Positions 16,589 to 23,894 of a stretch of DNA of 47,240 nt are shown piece after piece (within the stretch, counting starts at the first letter, position 1; each line of letters opens with the position of its first letter). Source of the DNA: Spirochaetales bacterium Spiro_02 (GTDB lineage: Bacteria > Spirochaetota > Spirochaetia > Sphaerochaetales > Sphaerochaetaceae); contig LVBD01000006.1 of assembly GCA_001604275.1 (NCBI GenBank), positions 1 to 47,240 of the forward strand, written 5' to 3'. The notes under the pieces are model-generated. The model made no database searches, was not told the origin of the DNA, and worked only from the letters and a program-made list of their open reading frames with translations. A program made the position numbers and the translations under genes.

Positions 16589-17377
16589 TTACCGAACCGT
16601 AATGTCTTGTCCGTCGAACCACTTTTCGCTGATCGCGCGAAGCGTGCCGTCTTCCCGCATATCACGGAGAATGGCATCGACCTGCGCCCGAAGCGCGTCC
16701 GCATCGTCACGGAATGCGATCCCCATTTCTTCCGAACGGAGAACCGAACCTGCCAGCGTCAGAGCATCGCCCCCTTTCATCTTTCCGATGGCGTTCAGGC
16801 CGACGATTCTATCGGTCAGAACCCCGTCGACACGGCCGTTGAGCAGTTCGATCAACGTCTGGTTGTCGTCTTCGTAGAGCTTGACCTGGACTCCAAGGCG
16901 CTTCGCATCTTCTTCGAAGGTCGTTCCGGTCACTAAGGCGATGACGGAATCGGCGGTCAGTTCGGAAGAATCGGATATTCCGCTGTCGGTCCGTACGATC
17001 AGCTGCGGACCGCTATAATAATATGGAATGGAAAAGTCTACGATCTTTTCACGTTCCTCGGTAATGCCCATGCTTCCGAGGATGCCATCGTACCGTCCGG
17101 CGCGAAGTCCTTCGATGATTCCGTCCCATGCGGTGGTCTTGTATTCCATCGTCTTTCCAAGCCGGTCGGCGATAGCCTGGGCGACATCGACATCGAAACC
17201 GATGACCGCTCCGGTATCGTCGATATAGTTGAACGGAGGATATCCTCCGGATCCGGCGAACGAAATCGTCTGCGAAGCGGATTCCGCCTGCCCTGATGCG
17301 AAAACCATGGAAATCGCCGCAAGGGCGAATACCATGCAAGACAGGGCCGCTCGTCGATACATTCTCATTCTTTTCAT
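16589..17377 (-). CDS. Amino-acid ABC transporter substrate-binding protein
   Basis: A 262-residue periplasmic binding protein of family SBP_bac_3. The N-terminus has a signal peptide with a basic start, a hydrophobic core (ALSCMVFALAAISMVFA) and a cleavage region ASGQ typical of spirochaetes. Family motifs are PPFNYIDDTGAVIGFDVDVAQAIADRLGK and GILGSMGITEEREKIVDFSIPYY. The ligand is probably a polar amino acid; the exact one is not readable. AGGAG precedes the ATG at 17377. It is the first gene of the SBP-permease-ATPase operon. Confidence 0.93.
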   Translation of the reverse strand: MKRMRMYRRAALSCMVFALAAISMVFASGQAESASQTISFAGSGGYPPFNYIDDTGAVIGFDVDVAQAIADRLGKTMEYKTTAWDGIIEGLRAGRYDGILGSMGITEEREKIVDFSIPYYYSGPQLIVRTDSGISDSSELTADSVIALVTGTTFEEDAKRLGVQVKLYEDDNQTLIELLNGRVDGVLTDRIVGLNAIGKMKGGDALTLAGSVLRSEEMGIAFRDDADALRAQVDAILRDMREDGTLRAISEKWFDGQDITVR

Positions 17378-17556
17378 ATATACTCCTTGAAATATTGTGT
17401 CTCTTTCATGGTAATGATTTATATAGCTTTTTTATAGTACTATTGATTTTATATATTTATATATAAATAATTACATACACTCGAAACACAAACAGCAACA
17501 GTATATTAAATCAAAATAACTGACTATAATTCAGATATTTATATAGAATTATCATG
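17378..17556. other. AT-rich divergent intergenic region
   Basis: About 180 bases, far more AT-rich than the rest of the window, with runs of alternating A/T around 17450-17480. It should hold the promoter of the amino-acid transporter operon on the - strand and the upstream region of the transposase-like gene on the + strand. No single promoter stands out from the many AT-rich hexamers. Confidence 0.5.
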
Positions 17557-17589
17557 TTTCTCCATGTTATAATTTATAACATGGAGAAA
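17557..17589. promoter_or_regulatory. 33-bp perfect palindrome containing a promoter and the start codon
   Basis: Bases 17557-17572 (TTTCTCCATGTTATAA) are the exact reverse complement of 17574-17589 around a single central base at 17573. The palindrome contains an extended -10 (TG at 17565-17566, TATAAT at 17568-17573) ending 7 nt before the ATG at 17581, so transcription would begin at the start codon. By symmetry the other strand carries TATAAA 7 nt before an ATG. A 15-16-bp hairpin could also form in any read-through transcript and hide the start codon. The sequence is not repeated at the 3' end of the gene. Confidence 0.8.
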
Positions 17590-19128
17590 AAGAAGACGAA
17601 ACCACGGATCATCACCATCAAAAACCCTCGCAACGGCATTTCCTACCTGTATTCCGACCAGCATTATTGGGATACGGAGAAACAACAGACCCGCCACGAC
17701 CGGGTATGCATCGGCAAAATCGACAGGGTGACGGGGAAGCCTATATACAACCAGCGGTATCTCGCGGCACGAAAGAGCGATGGAACGATGGACGAAGCGC
17801 CGATCTCGACGCAGATCGGGCCGGAACTTGTACTCAAACGTCTCTCGAAAGAGCTCGGATTGGGACGAACGTTGAAACGGATATTCAACGAAACGCACGT
17901 TCCGGCGATCCTTGCCCTCGCATGGTACCAGGTCTGCATGCACACACCGTTGTCGTATGCGCCGCAATGGCTTTCTCAACGGGGGATGGGCAAATCGATC
18001 CGGGATTGTTCGGATATCGCGAAATTGCTCGATGAAATGGACGAAGAACGCATCAGGGGATTCCTCGACCGCTGGGACGCCCAGGCGGCATCGGGGACAG
18101 CGCCGCTGTTCATCGTAGCTCCCTCGTTCTGCACCGACAGGAACAACCGGTTCCTCGACTACGGTAGCAATCATGACCACGAGGCCATGGATGCGAACTC
18201 GCTTTCCATCCTGATCGACTCCCAAGGCATTCCCCGGGATTTCGTCCGGACAGGAAGCAGACTGCAGGCGATTTCGGATCTGGAAGACCGCCTCCGCATG
18301 ATGGAGCGGAACCGGAACCCCACACTGCTTGTCCTTGGCAGGAACTCCTATGACCACTCGCTCCTGCAACCGATGGAGGAGGAGGGAATCGGCTTTCTGG
18401 TCCGGCTTCCATTACGCTCGAAAGCCGGCAGGGAACTGCTGATGACATACCGGAAGGAATTGCTTGAAGCCGAGACGTTCGAAGATTCAGACGGATTCCC
18501 ACTGCGGAGCGTCTCGATAGAGGCAGGTGGAACGACGATGCACCTCTATTACGACGAGACATGGAGGAACCAGCAGGAACGGAACCTTTTCCATCTGCTT
18601 GCGTCGTGCAAGGACGAACTGACACGGGGCCGCATGACTGAAGAACATCAGCGGCTGTATTCGGAATACTTCGAAGTGAAACGCTCAGGACAGAAAAAGC
18701 GGATCGTGCTGAAGAAGGATCCCGCGGAACGATTCGCCTCGTCGCTCGCCGGATTCTGGACAATCCGGAGCAATCTGGAACGGGATGGAAGAAAGGCCGT
18801 GGATATCTACGAGACAGGCAATAGGATCGAACGGTTCTTCGAAGACATCCAGAACGAAACAGACTGCAGACATCTGGATGCACATGTCATGCAACGGAAG
18901 GACGCGCTCGTGTTTCTCAAGTTCATCGCGTTGATTCTCCAGTCCCGGTTCTCGCAACGGATCCGTCCGCTCTATGGATCGGAACACATGCGCGCGATCA
19001 TGGAATTGGATGGAATCAGCCGAGCGCTGTATCCGACTGAGGGAGTCGTCGTCATGTCCCGCAGAACCGAACGCCAGCGACGGATCGCCGACATCCTCGC
19101 CATCGGCGACGAGAACGGACGACGGTGA
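17581..19128 (+). CDS. IS4-superfamily (IS1634-like) transposase-derived protein lacking catalytic Asp residues
   Basis: A 515-residue intact protein. The N-terminal part (GISYLYSDQHYWDTEKQQTRHDRVCIGKID) and the later LIDSQGIPRDF, IGFLVRLP and IERFFEDIQNETDCRHLD...FLKFIALIL segments align with IS1634-type transposases. The first catalytic Asp (normally YDxTS) falls at FIVAPSF near residue 178 and is missing. The second (normally DRGFYS) reads VLGRNSYDHS near 253, with Gly for Asp. The Glu in IERFF near 417 remains. With two of three DDE residues gone it should not transpose. I see no terminal inverted repeats. The intact frame suggests selection for another role, perhaps DNA binding. An in-frame ATG at 17554 lies before the promoter and is less likely. 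Which substitutions are fixed needs an alignment. Confidence 0.8.
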   Translation: MEKKKTKPRIITIKNPRNGISYLYSDQHYWDTEKQQTRHDRVCIGKIDRVTGKPIYNQRYLAARKSDGTMDEAPISTQIGPELVLKRLSKELGLGRTLKRIFNETHVPAILALAWYQVCMHTPLSYAPQWLSQRGMGKSIRDCSDIAKLLDEMDEERIRGFLDRWDAQAASGTAPLFIVAPSFCTDRNNRFLDYGSNHDHEAMDANSLSILIDSQGIPRDFVRTGSRLQAISDLEDRLRMMERNRNPTLLVLGRNSYDHSLLQPMEEEGIGFLVRLPLRSKAGRELLMTYRKELLEAETFEDSDGFPLRSVSIEAGGTTMHLYYDETWRNQQERNLFHLLASCKDELTRGRMTEEHQRLYSEYFEVKRSGQKKRIVLKKDPAERFASSLAGFWTIRSNLERDGRKAVDIYETGNRIERFFEDIQNETDCRHLDAHVMQRKDALVFLKFIALILQSRFSQRIRPLYGSEHMRAIMELDGISRALYPTEGVVVMSRRTERQRRIADILAIGDENGRR

Positions 19129-19146
19129 CTTCCTGTCCGTCACCCT

Positions 19147-19389
19147 TCATCCGGATACCAGCTCCCAGAACACAGGCTTGCCTGTCACGGAATCATCGGA
19201 CGCATCGCAGACGGAGGAGCACGCAAGGCAGCTCTGGTCACATCCGGCGATCCTACGAAGATGACCCGTGCGTTCCAGTTCCTCTACGCAACGGAGCAAA
19301 TCGTCAGGATAGGTATTCAACGCCACTGCAAGTTCCTCGACGGTCCATGCGCGGCCATTCTGCAACAGTTCCAGCAGATCGTGAATCAT
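19147..19389 (-). CDS. FeoC-like winged-helix protein with Cys cluster
   Basis: An 80-residue protein with a winged helix (MIHDLLELLQNGRAWTVEELAVALNTYPDDLLRCVEELERTGHLRRI) followed by CDQSCLACSSVC and an aromatic end VFWELV. This is the layout of FeoC-type regulators (PF09012), whose Cys residues can bind an iron-sulfur cluster. No feoA or feoB gene lies next to it. AGGGAG sits a few bases before the ATG. It follows the DUF6176 gene by 7 bases, so the two are an operon. Identification by fold and Cys pattern is fair, and the role is unknown. Confidence 0.65.
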   Translation of the reverse strand: MIHDLLELLQNGRAWTVEELAVALNTYPDDLLRCVEELERTGHLRRIAGCDQSCLACSSVCDASDDSVTGKPVFWELVSG

Positions 19390-19396
19390 AGGCTCC

Positions 19397-19738
19397 CTAC
19401 CGGCTTCCGGAGAAATCTCCTAAAGCGATTTCTGGACGAAGTTGTACGCAATCATCGGGGTCTACGCAGGCGGACATGTATGCGAAGTGTCGGGCATCGA
19501 TCTCCTTTCCGCTAGTCCCTGCGACATTGTTCGCATATGCGAGGTCATCGGCGACAATGAACAGATATGCGTACATCGCTCCGTCTTCGACATTCAGAAA
19601 GTAGACTTCCTGATGTTCCCGTTCCTGCCGTAGCGTTTCGTTGCCCTCCTCCTCATGATCCTTGAGAAAAGCCATCCATTCCCTGGCAAGATCCTCCTTG
19701 CCTTCCTTGATCCGGCTACGCCACAGCACGATATCCAT
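19397..19738 (-). CDS. DUF6176-family protein
   Basis: A 113-residue soluble protein resembling DUF6176: IVLWRSRIKEGKEDLAREWMAFLKDHEEEGNETLRQE near the start and EIDARHFAYMSACVD near the end. The function of the family is unknown; the fold is probably a small alpha-beta barrel like the antibiotic-biosynthesis monooxygenase dimers. The ATG at 19738 has AGGGGG about 6 nt upstream; a TTG at 19753 is less likely. It is first in an operon with the FeoC-like gene. Confidence 0.65.
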   Translation of the reverse strand: MDIVLWRSRIKEGKEDLAREWMAFLKDHEEEGNETLRQEREHQEVYFLNVEDGAMYAYLFIVADDLAYANNVAGTSGKEIDARHFAYMSACVDPDDCVQLRPEIALGDFSGSR

Positions 19739-19777
19739 GAGCGCCCCCTGCAAAAAAAGTTTCTTAAAACTAACTTA

Positions 19778-19806
19778 ATGATACGCAGGAACCGGCGGCC
19801 GGTCAA
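19778..19806 (-). promoter_or_regulatory. Promoter of the DUF6176-FeoC-like operon
   Basis: On the - strand TTGACC (19801-19806) and TATCAT (19778-19783) are separated by 17 bp. The predicted start leaves a leader of about 30 nt with a Shine-Dalgarno sequence, unlike the leaderless units elsewhere in the window. Confidence 0.55.
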
Positions 19807-19880
19807 GAAACCGTCCTGGGTACAGAAACAAGCGATATATGTGTCAAGAAGGCCTTGCAGCGAGTTCGGACAGGCAGCGG

Positions 19881-20264
19881 CTAGGAACTCCTTGCAAGCC
19901 ATTCCATCTGTCTGTCGATCCAGGCCATGATCAGATCGACGACATACTTCTGCTGCTGGGGAGACAGTTCGACGCCATCTGGAATCCCATGCCATTTGGC
20001 GAGGCATCCCCGACAGCAGGTGGCGGTGGCATGCTGGGCGATGAACACGGGATGCCCCTTCACCGGCGTCTGCTTTCCGTCGTTGGGGATGCGTGCGGGA
20101 GCGAGCCGCTTCGATACGAAATCCCTGGCATGGGACCGGATCGTATCCCTTCCTTTTTCCCTCGCATATCGGATCTCCCGTTTTCCAAGCCTGAAACGGC
20201 TACGGAACGAAGATTCTGCCAAACGGAGGAATACTGCGTCGAACGCGCCATCCAGTTCGGTCAT
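19881..20264 (-). CDS. DUF4186-family protein
   Basis: A 127-residue protein of family DUF4186. Characteristic segments are SSFRSRFRLGKREI, the central LAPARIPNDGKQTPVKGHPVFIAQHATATCCRGCLAKWHGIP and the end VDLIMAWIDRQ. The CCRGC cluster with the nearby His residues suggests a metal or redox site, but the family has no known function. The ATG at 20264 overlaps the stop of the GH3 gene (ATGA) with GGAG upstream, so translation is probably coupled to the glycosidase. Confidence 0.8.
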   Translation of the reverse strand: MTELDGAFDAVFLRLAESSFRSRFRLGKREIRYAREKGRDTIRSHARDFVSKRLAPARIPNDGKQTPVKGHPVFIAQHATATCCRGCLAKWHGIPDGVELSPQQQKYVVDLIMAWIDRQMEWLARSS

Positions 20265-22252
20265 TCGGACAGCTCCACGGGAATGGTCAGGCGGATATCC
20301 CTGCTGCTGGAACCGACGCGAAGCTCGAATATGCCCGGCTTCATCTTCCAACGCATGGCGTCGGCGTCGAACCGGCTGAAAGCATCCTTGCGCAAGGAGA
20401 ACTCGATCCGTTCCGTTTCCCCCGGGGCAAGGAATATCTTGCGAAAGGCTTTGAGTTCCTGTTCGGGACGGAACACAGCGGGTTCAGCTTCATGTACGTA
20501 CAGCTGCGCCGTCTCCGCGCCGGCGGCAGCGCCGACATTGGAGATGGTGCACGACAGGCGGACCAGTTCGTCTCCCTTCGGATCCTCGAGTACCGGACTC
20601 GCATATTCGAACGTCGTATACGACAGCCCATGGCCGAACGGGAAGCGGACGTCCAGCCGCTCCGAATCGAAGTTCCTGTATCCGACCAGCAACGCTTCCC
20701 CGTACCGAATCGGCCAGACGGAACGTTTTCCGGGATCTCCCTGACCTGTATGGATCCTACGGACGCTGATTCTATCCCACCGCTTCGGATAATACGCAGC
20801 CGACCGATAGTCATCGTAGTCGAGCGCCATTGTGAACGGCAGTCTACCCGAGGGATTCACTTCACCTGTCAGAACCTTGGCGATGGCCTGTGACGAGCTT
20901 GTGCCGAGATAGAACGCATGGAGTACCGCTTTGGGGGCATCGATCCACGAGGAGGTTTCCATGTCGCCACCTCCGTGAAGAATGACGACCACATTCCTGT
21001 TGAGCTTTCCTGCGGTGCGGATCTTCCGGGCTTCTCCTTCAGGAAGTTTCCAGATGCGGTCATACGCCTCGCTCTCGTACGCTCTGTCGTAGCCGGTCTC
21101 GAAACAGACCGCATCGGCTGCGGCCACGGCATGCCGCCCCCTCCTGCTGCGCATCCAGCCGTCCTCCAAGACCGACACATCGCAATCCGGCAGCAGATCG
21201 CGCAACGCTTGCGCAAGGGATGGCACCGGAGCGGTCGGCTTGATGTACGACGAGCCGCCTCCCCCTGTCGGAGGGACCTTCGAGTTCCGGCCGATGACGA
21301 CGATCCTTCGCATGGAGCGGGGAGACAGAGGCAACATCGACGATTCGTTCTTCAGCAGGACGATCGCTTCATCCGCGACCGCATCGGCGATCAGTCGATG
21401 ATCCCGGGTGGCCAATGAAGCGCCGGCATCGACGGGAGGCCGATCGAACAGCCCCGCACGGTCATATGCAGTGAGGATGTGGAGAACCTTTCGGTCGATA
21501 TCCGCCACCGTCACGGTCCCTGCTTCCAACGCGGCCTTGAGCCGCTCCGATCCCATCCATCTGCCGCGGGGCATCTCGAGATCCACCCCATGCTTCGCGG
21601 GGCCTTCCGTGGAATAGAGGGAGTCCCAGTCGGAGACGACCATTCCGTCGAACCCCCATTCCCCGCGAAGGATATCTTCGATCAGATACTCGTTTTCGCT
21701 TCCGTACTGCCCGTTGATCTGGTTGTAGCTGGTCATGACCCCGAGGGAACCGGCTTCGACAGCCCGTCTGAAAGCGGGGAGATAGATTTCGCGAAGAGTC
21801 CGTTCATCGACGACGCTGTCGGTCTTATGTCGGTCGTATTCCGAATTATTGCAGGCGAAGTGCTTCACCGTGGCTATGACTCCTTCGCTCTGGACACCCC
21901 GCACATATGCGGCGGCTATCTCACCGGCGAGAAACGGATCTTCGCCGAGGTATTCGAAGTTGCGGCCGCAGACGGGGATCCTTGCGATATTGACGCCAGG
22001 AGCAAGCAATACGCCGATTCCGGTCGCACGGCATTCCGAACCGACCATCGCCGCCGCATCGGCGATGAGCGAGGGGTTCCAAGTCGCCGCCATCGCTATG
22101 TTCGCAGGCAGATCCGTGACGGGAACCGACAGGCCCCGGATGCCGCTCGTTGCGTCGGACGTCCATACCGGGGGAAGCCCCAGTCGCGGAACGCCGGGGA
22201 TGCAGAATTCATCGATGCCGCTGACGAATGAAAGCTTTTCGTCAAGCTCCAT
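20261..22252 (-). CDS. Glycoside hydrolase family 3 (beta-glucosidase-like), enzyme body; start probably frameshifted
   Basis: 663 residues of a GH3 exo-glycosidase. The N-terminal TIM barrel has NFEYLGEDPFLAG, TVKHFACNN and the nucleophile Asp208 in VVSDWDS. The second domain supplies LHGGGDMETSSW, and a C-terminal fibronectin III-like domain begins near residue 545 (FPFGHGLSYTTFEYAS). No signal peptide is seen, so it should be cytoplasmic and act on imported oligosaccharides. The first ATG in this frame, at 22252, has no usable ribosome-binding site and no promoter. The GH3-like sequence continues upstream (RARKLLEAM) to a C8 tract at 22305-22312. With one C fewer, the frame joins an ATG at 22427 that has a good promoter. 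It could be phase-variable, a recent frameshift or a sequencing error. Confidence 0.8.
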   Translation of the reverse strand: MELDEKLSFVSGIDEFCIPGVPRLGLPPVWTSDATSGIRGLSVPVTDLPANIAMAATWNPSLIADAAAMVGSECRATGIGVLLAPGVNIARIPVCGRNFEYLGEDPFLAGEIAAAYVRGVQSEGVIATVKHFACNNSEYDRHKTDSVVDERTLREIYLPAFRRAVEAGSLGVMTSYNQINGQYGSENEYLIEDILRGEWGFDGMVVSDWDSLYSTEGPAKHGVDLEMPRGRWMGSERLKAALEAGTVTVADIDRKVLHILTAYDRAGLFDRPPVDAGASLATRDHRLIADAVADEAIVLLKNESSMLPLSPRSMRRIVVIGRNSKVPPTGGGGSSYIKPTAPVPSLAQALRDLLPDCDVSVLEDGWMRSRRGRHAVAAADAVCFETGYDRAYESEAYDRIWKLPEGEARKIRTAGKLNRNVVVILHGGGDMETSSWIDAPKAVLHAFYLGTSSSQAIAKVLTGEVNPSGRLPFTMALDYDDYRSAAYYPKRWDRISVRRIHTGQGDPGKRSVWPIRYGEALLVGYRNFDSERLDVRFPFGHGLSYTTFEYASPVLEDPKGDELVRLSCTISNVGAAAGAETAQLYVHEAEPAVFRPEQELKAFRKIFLAPGETERIEFSLRKDAFSRFDADAMRWKMKPGIFELRVGSSSRDIRLTIPVELSE

Positions 22253-22304
22253 CGCCTCGAGCAGTTTCCGCGCCCGATTCCGTCCCGTCGCCGGGATTCG
22301 AAGC

Positions 22305-22427
22305 GGGGGGGGAAGTCTTCATGCTCTCGTCGGCGGTCATCGGGCTTCTTGGGGCGAGCATCTCGTCAAGTTTCTTCTGGATGATCTTTCGCAGCGTCCG
22401 GTCGAACATCGCGGCATTTCCTCCCAT
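22305..22427 (-). other. Probable true 5' end of the GH3 gene, out of frame across a C8 tract
   Basis: On the - strand the ATG at 22427 begins MGGNAAMFDRTLRKIIQK and runs in frame to MKTSPP at a run of eight C (8 G on the + strand at 22305-22312). In the present frame it then continues as a short nonsense tail and stops at 22242-22244. Removing one C joins it to the GH3 frame, adding about 58 residues to the enzyme. The ATG lies 6 nt after a -10 box, the same geometry as other genes in this window. Homopolymer runs of this kind are known sites of phase variation. Confidence 0.6.
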
Positions 22428-22433
22428 AAAACC

Positions 22434-22462
22434 ATCATACCCCTCGTCTTGCGCACAGGCAA
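22434..22462 (-). promoter_or_regulatory. Promoter for the GH3 gene (leaderless geometry)
   Basis: On the - strand TTGCCT (22457-22462), a 17-bp spacer and TATGAT (22434-22439) end 6 nt before the ATG at 22427. It diverges from the ymdB-like promoter. Confidence 0.6.
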
Positions 22463-22506
22463 CAGAGAAACAGCCCAATCGTCGCGCTCCGTACAGTCCG
22501 GCGGAC

Positions 22507-22535
22507 TTGCGTCGAACAGGAAATGACGCTACAGT
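22507..22535 (+). promoter_or_regulatory. Promoter for the ymdB-like gene (leaderless geometry)
   Basis: TTGCGT (22507-22512), a 17-bp spacer and TACAGT (22530-22535) end 6 nt before the ATG at 22542. No Shine-Dalgarno sequence lies between them. Confidence 0.6.
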
Positions 22536-22541
22536 GGCTTC

Positions 22542-23369
22542 ATGAGCATTCGAATCCTTTTTCTTGGTGAAATCGTCGGCAAACCGGGGATACAGACGAT
22601 CAAAAGCGCATTGAAGCGCCTGCGTGCGGACAAGCAGGTGGATCTGGTCGTCGCGAACGCGGAGGGAACGACCAACGGGTTCGGAATCGGACGCGCCCAT
22701 GCCATCCAGCTCCAGAAACTTGGCATCGACATCATCACCGGCGGCGAGAAAATATACTACAAGCTCGACATGGTCGATTTCATCGCGAAGAATCCATCGA
22801 TCCTGCGTCCTGCGAACTTTCCGCAGGGAGTGCCCGGAAGAGGCATCCGGTATGCGAGCGTCGGGGACAAGAAAATCGTGGTCATCAATCTGCTGGGCAA
22901 TTCGGAATTCCCGAGGACCCATCTTGCGAATCCGTTCCTCCTCGTCGAGAATCTGGTGGAAAAGGCGAAGGAGGAGACTCCCTTCGTTTTCGTCCAGTTC
23001 CATGCCGCGACGACAGCGGAGAAGAACACGATGGCGTTCCTCCTCGATGGTCGGGTTACCGCGATGGTCGGAACCCATACCAAGGTTCTGTCCGCCGATG
23101 CACGGATTTTTCCCAAGGGTACGGCCATGGTCACGGACAACGGCAGATGCGGCAGCCAGATGAGCGTCGGTGGTTTCGACCCGAATCTCGAGATCACCAA
23201 GTTCGTAACGCAGGTGCCGGCGCGTTCGAGAGAATGCTGGGATTCTCTGGAAATGCAGGGAGTCCTTGTCGAGGCCGGCGACGACGGCAAGGCGCTCTCG
23301 ATCGAAACGATCAGAGTACCGGTGGAAACGCCTGTGAAACCCGGTGAAGAAAACGAGAAGGAAGCATAG
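22542..23369 (+). CDS. YmdB/TIGR00282-family metallophosphoesterase-like protein with altered metal site
   Basis: A 275-residue protein with the fold signatures of YmdB: RILFLGEIVGKPG, VVANAEGTTNGFGI, FVQFHAATTAEK, LDGRVTAMVGTHTK and DNGRCG. YmdB of Bacillus subtilis is a cyclic-nucleotide phosphodiesterase with a two-iron site. Several ligands are changed here: the first Asp (GDIVG) is Glu10, the Asn after Glu (GEN) is Gly42, the GNHTWD motif reads GGEKIY (Asn and His lost), and the second His of GTHTHV is Lys. The His of FHA and the first His of GTH remain. Activity is therefore doubtful, and it may be a regulatory or RNA-binding relative. It is the first gene of a run that continues into rseC-like, 2 bases downstream. 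Confidence 0.85.
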   Translation: MSIRILFLGEIVGKPGIQTIKSALKRLRADKQVDLVVANAEGTTNGFGIGRAHAIQLQKLGIDIITGGEKIYYKLDMVDFIAKNPSILRPANFPQGVPGRGIRYASVGDKKIVVINLLGNSEFPRTHLANPFLLVENLVEKAKEETPFVFVQFHAATTAEKNTMAFLLDGRVTAMVGTHTKVLSADARIFPKGTAMVTDNGRCGSQMSVGGFDPNLEITKFVTQVPARSRECWDSLEMQGVLVEAGDDGKALSIETIRVPVETPVKPGEENEKEA

Positions 23370-23371
23370 CG

Positions 23372-23857
23372 ATGTACGAGCATGTCATAGTGGAAAGCGT
23401 CAATCGGGACGGAACGGTATCCGTCGGCTGCGATGCGAAAGCGTGCGGCAATTGTTCAGGAAATATGTTCTGCAACGTAAAGCACAGGACATTCCCGGCG
23501 AAGAATCCCCAGCGCATCCCGCTTGTCCCCGGCGATGTCGTGGAGGTATTCCTGCCCCCGGGGAAAACAGTATTCAGTACGTTCATGACGCTGATGGTCC
23601 CCCTAGCACTGTTTCCTGCAGGGTATTTCGTGGCCTCCGCACTTGCGCCGCAGGCCGGAGAACTGGTGAAGTTCTTCGCTGGAATCGGCGGGGTCATGGT
23701 CGGATTCTTGATCGCATGGGCGTTCTTCAGAAAGCGGAAGAACTCGTACATTCCGGTGATCGCATCGGTGGTGGCCGACGCTTCGTCGGAATCGGACGCT
23801 TCCGCTTGCGTCGGTTGTTCATCGGAAGGGAACGACGATCCTCCAGCTTCCCGATAA
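23372..23857 (+). CDS. RseC/SoxR-reducing-system family membrane protein
   Basis: A 161-residue inner-membrane protein of the RseC family (PF04246). The N-terminal domain carries four Cys (20, 25, 28, 34; CDAKACGNCSGNMFC), followed by a beta segment (PGDVVEVFLPPGK) and two transmembrane helices (about residues 68-90 and 98-118). RseC relatives take part in SoxR reduction with Rnf complexes or in envelope-stress control. No rnf genes are adjacent, so the role here is open. A Ser/Asp-rich C-terminal tail adds two more Cys. It follows the ymdB-like gene by 2 bases. Confidence 0.8.
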   Translation: MYEHVIVESVNRDGTVSVGCDAKACGNCSGNMFCNVKHRTFPAKNPQRIPLVPGDVVEVFLPPGKTVFSTFMTLMVPLALFPAGYFVASALAPQAGELVKFFAGIGGVMVGFLIAWAFFRKRKNSYIPVIASVVADASSESDASACVGCSSEGNDDPPASR

Positions 23858-23859
23858 GA

Positions 23860-23888
23860 TTGCTCAAACAGGCAAGGGAATGTATACT
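23860..23888 (+). promoter_or_regulatory. Promoter for lptC (leaderless geometry)
   Basis: TTGCTC (23860-23865), a 17-bp spacer and TATACT (23883-23888) end 6 nt before the ATG at 23895. The box lies between the upstream in-frame ATG at 23880 and the preferred start, which argues for 23895. Confidence 0.6.
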
Positions 23889-23894
23889 TTTCCC

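Noticed and set aside
17557-17589. Palindrome as an insertion-sequence terminal repeat or an intrinsic terminator
   Set aside because: No matching copy occurs beyond the 3' end of the gene, and no T-tract or upstream gene on the same strand needs a terminator here.
22281-22300. T-arm-like GCTTCGAATCCCGGC on the - strand, suggesting a tRNA
   Set aside because: No acceptor, D-arm or anticodon stem can be formed around it; it lies in the GH3 upstream frame.
22242-23078. 278-codon - strand frame as one gene
   Set aside because: Most of it is antisense to the ymdB-like gene; only the part after the ATG at 22427 has a promoter and is considered as the GH3 start.
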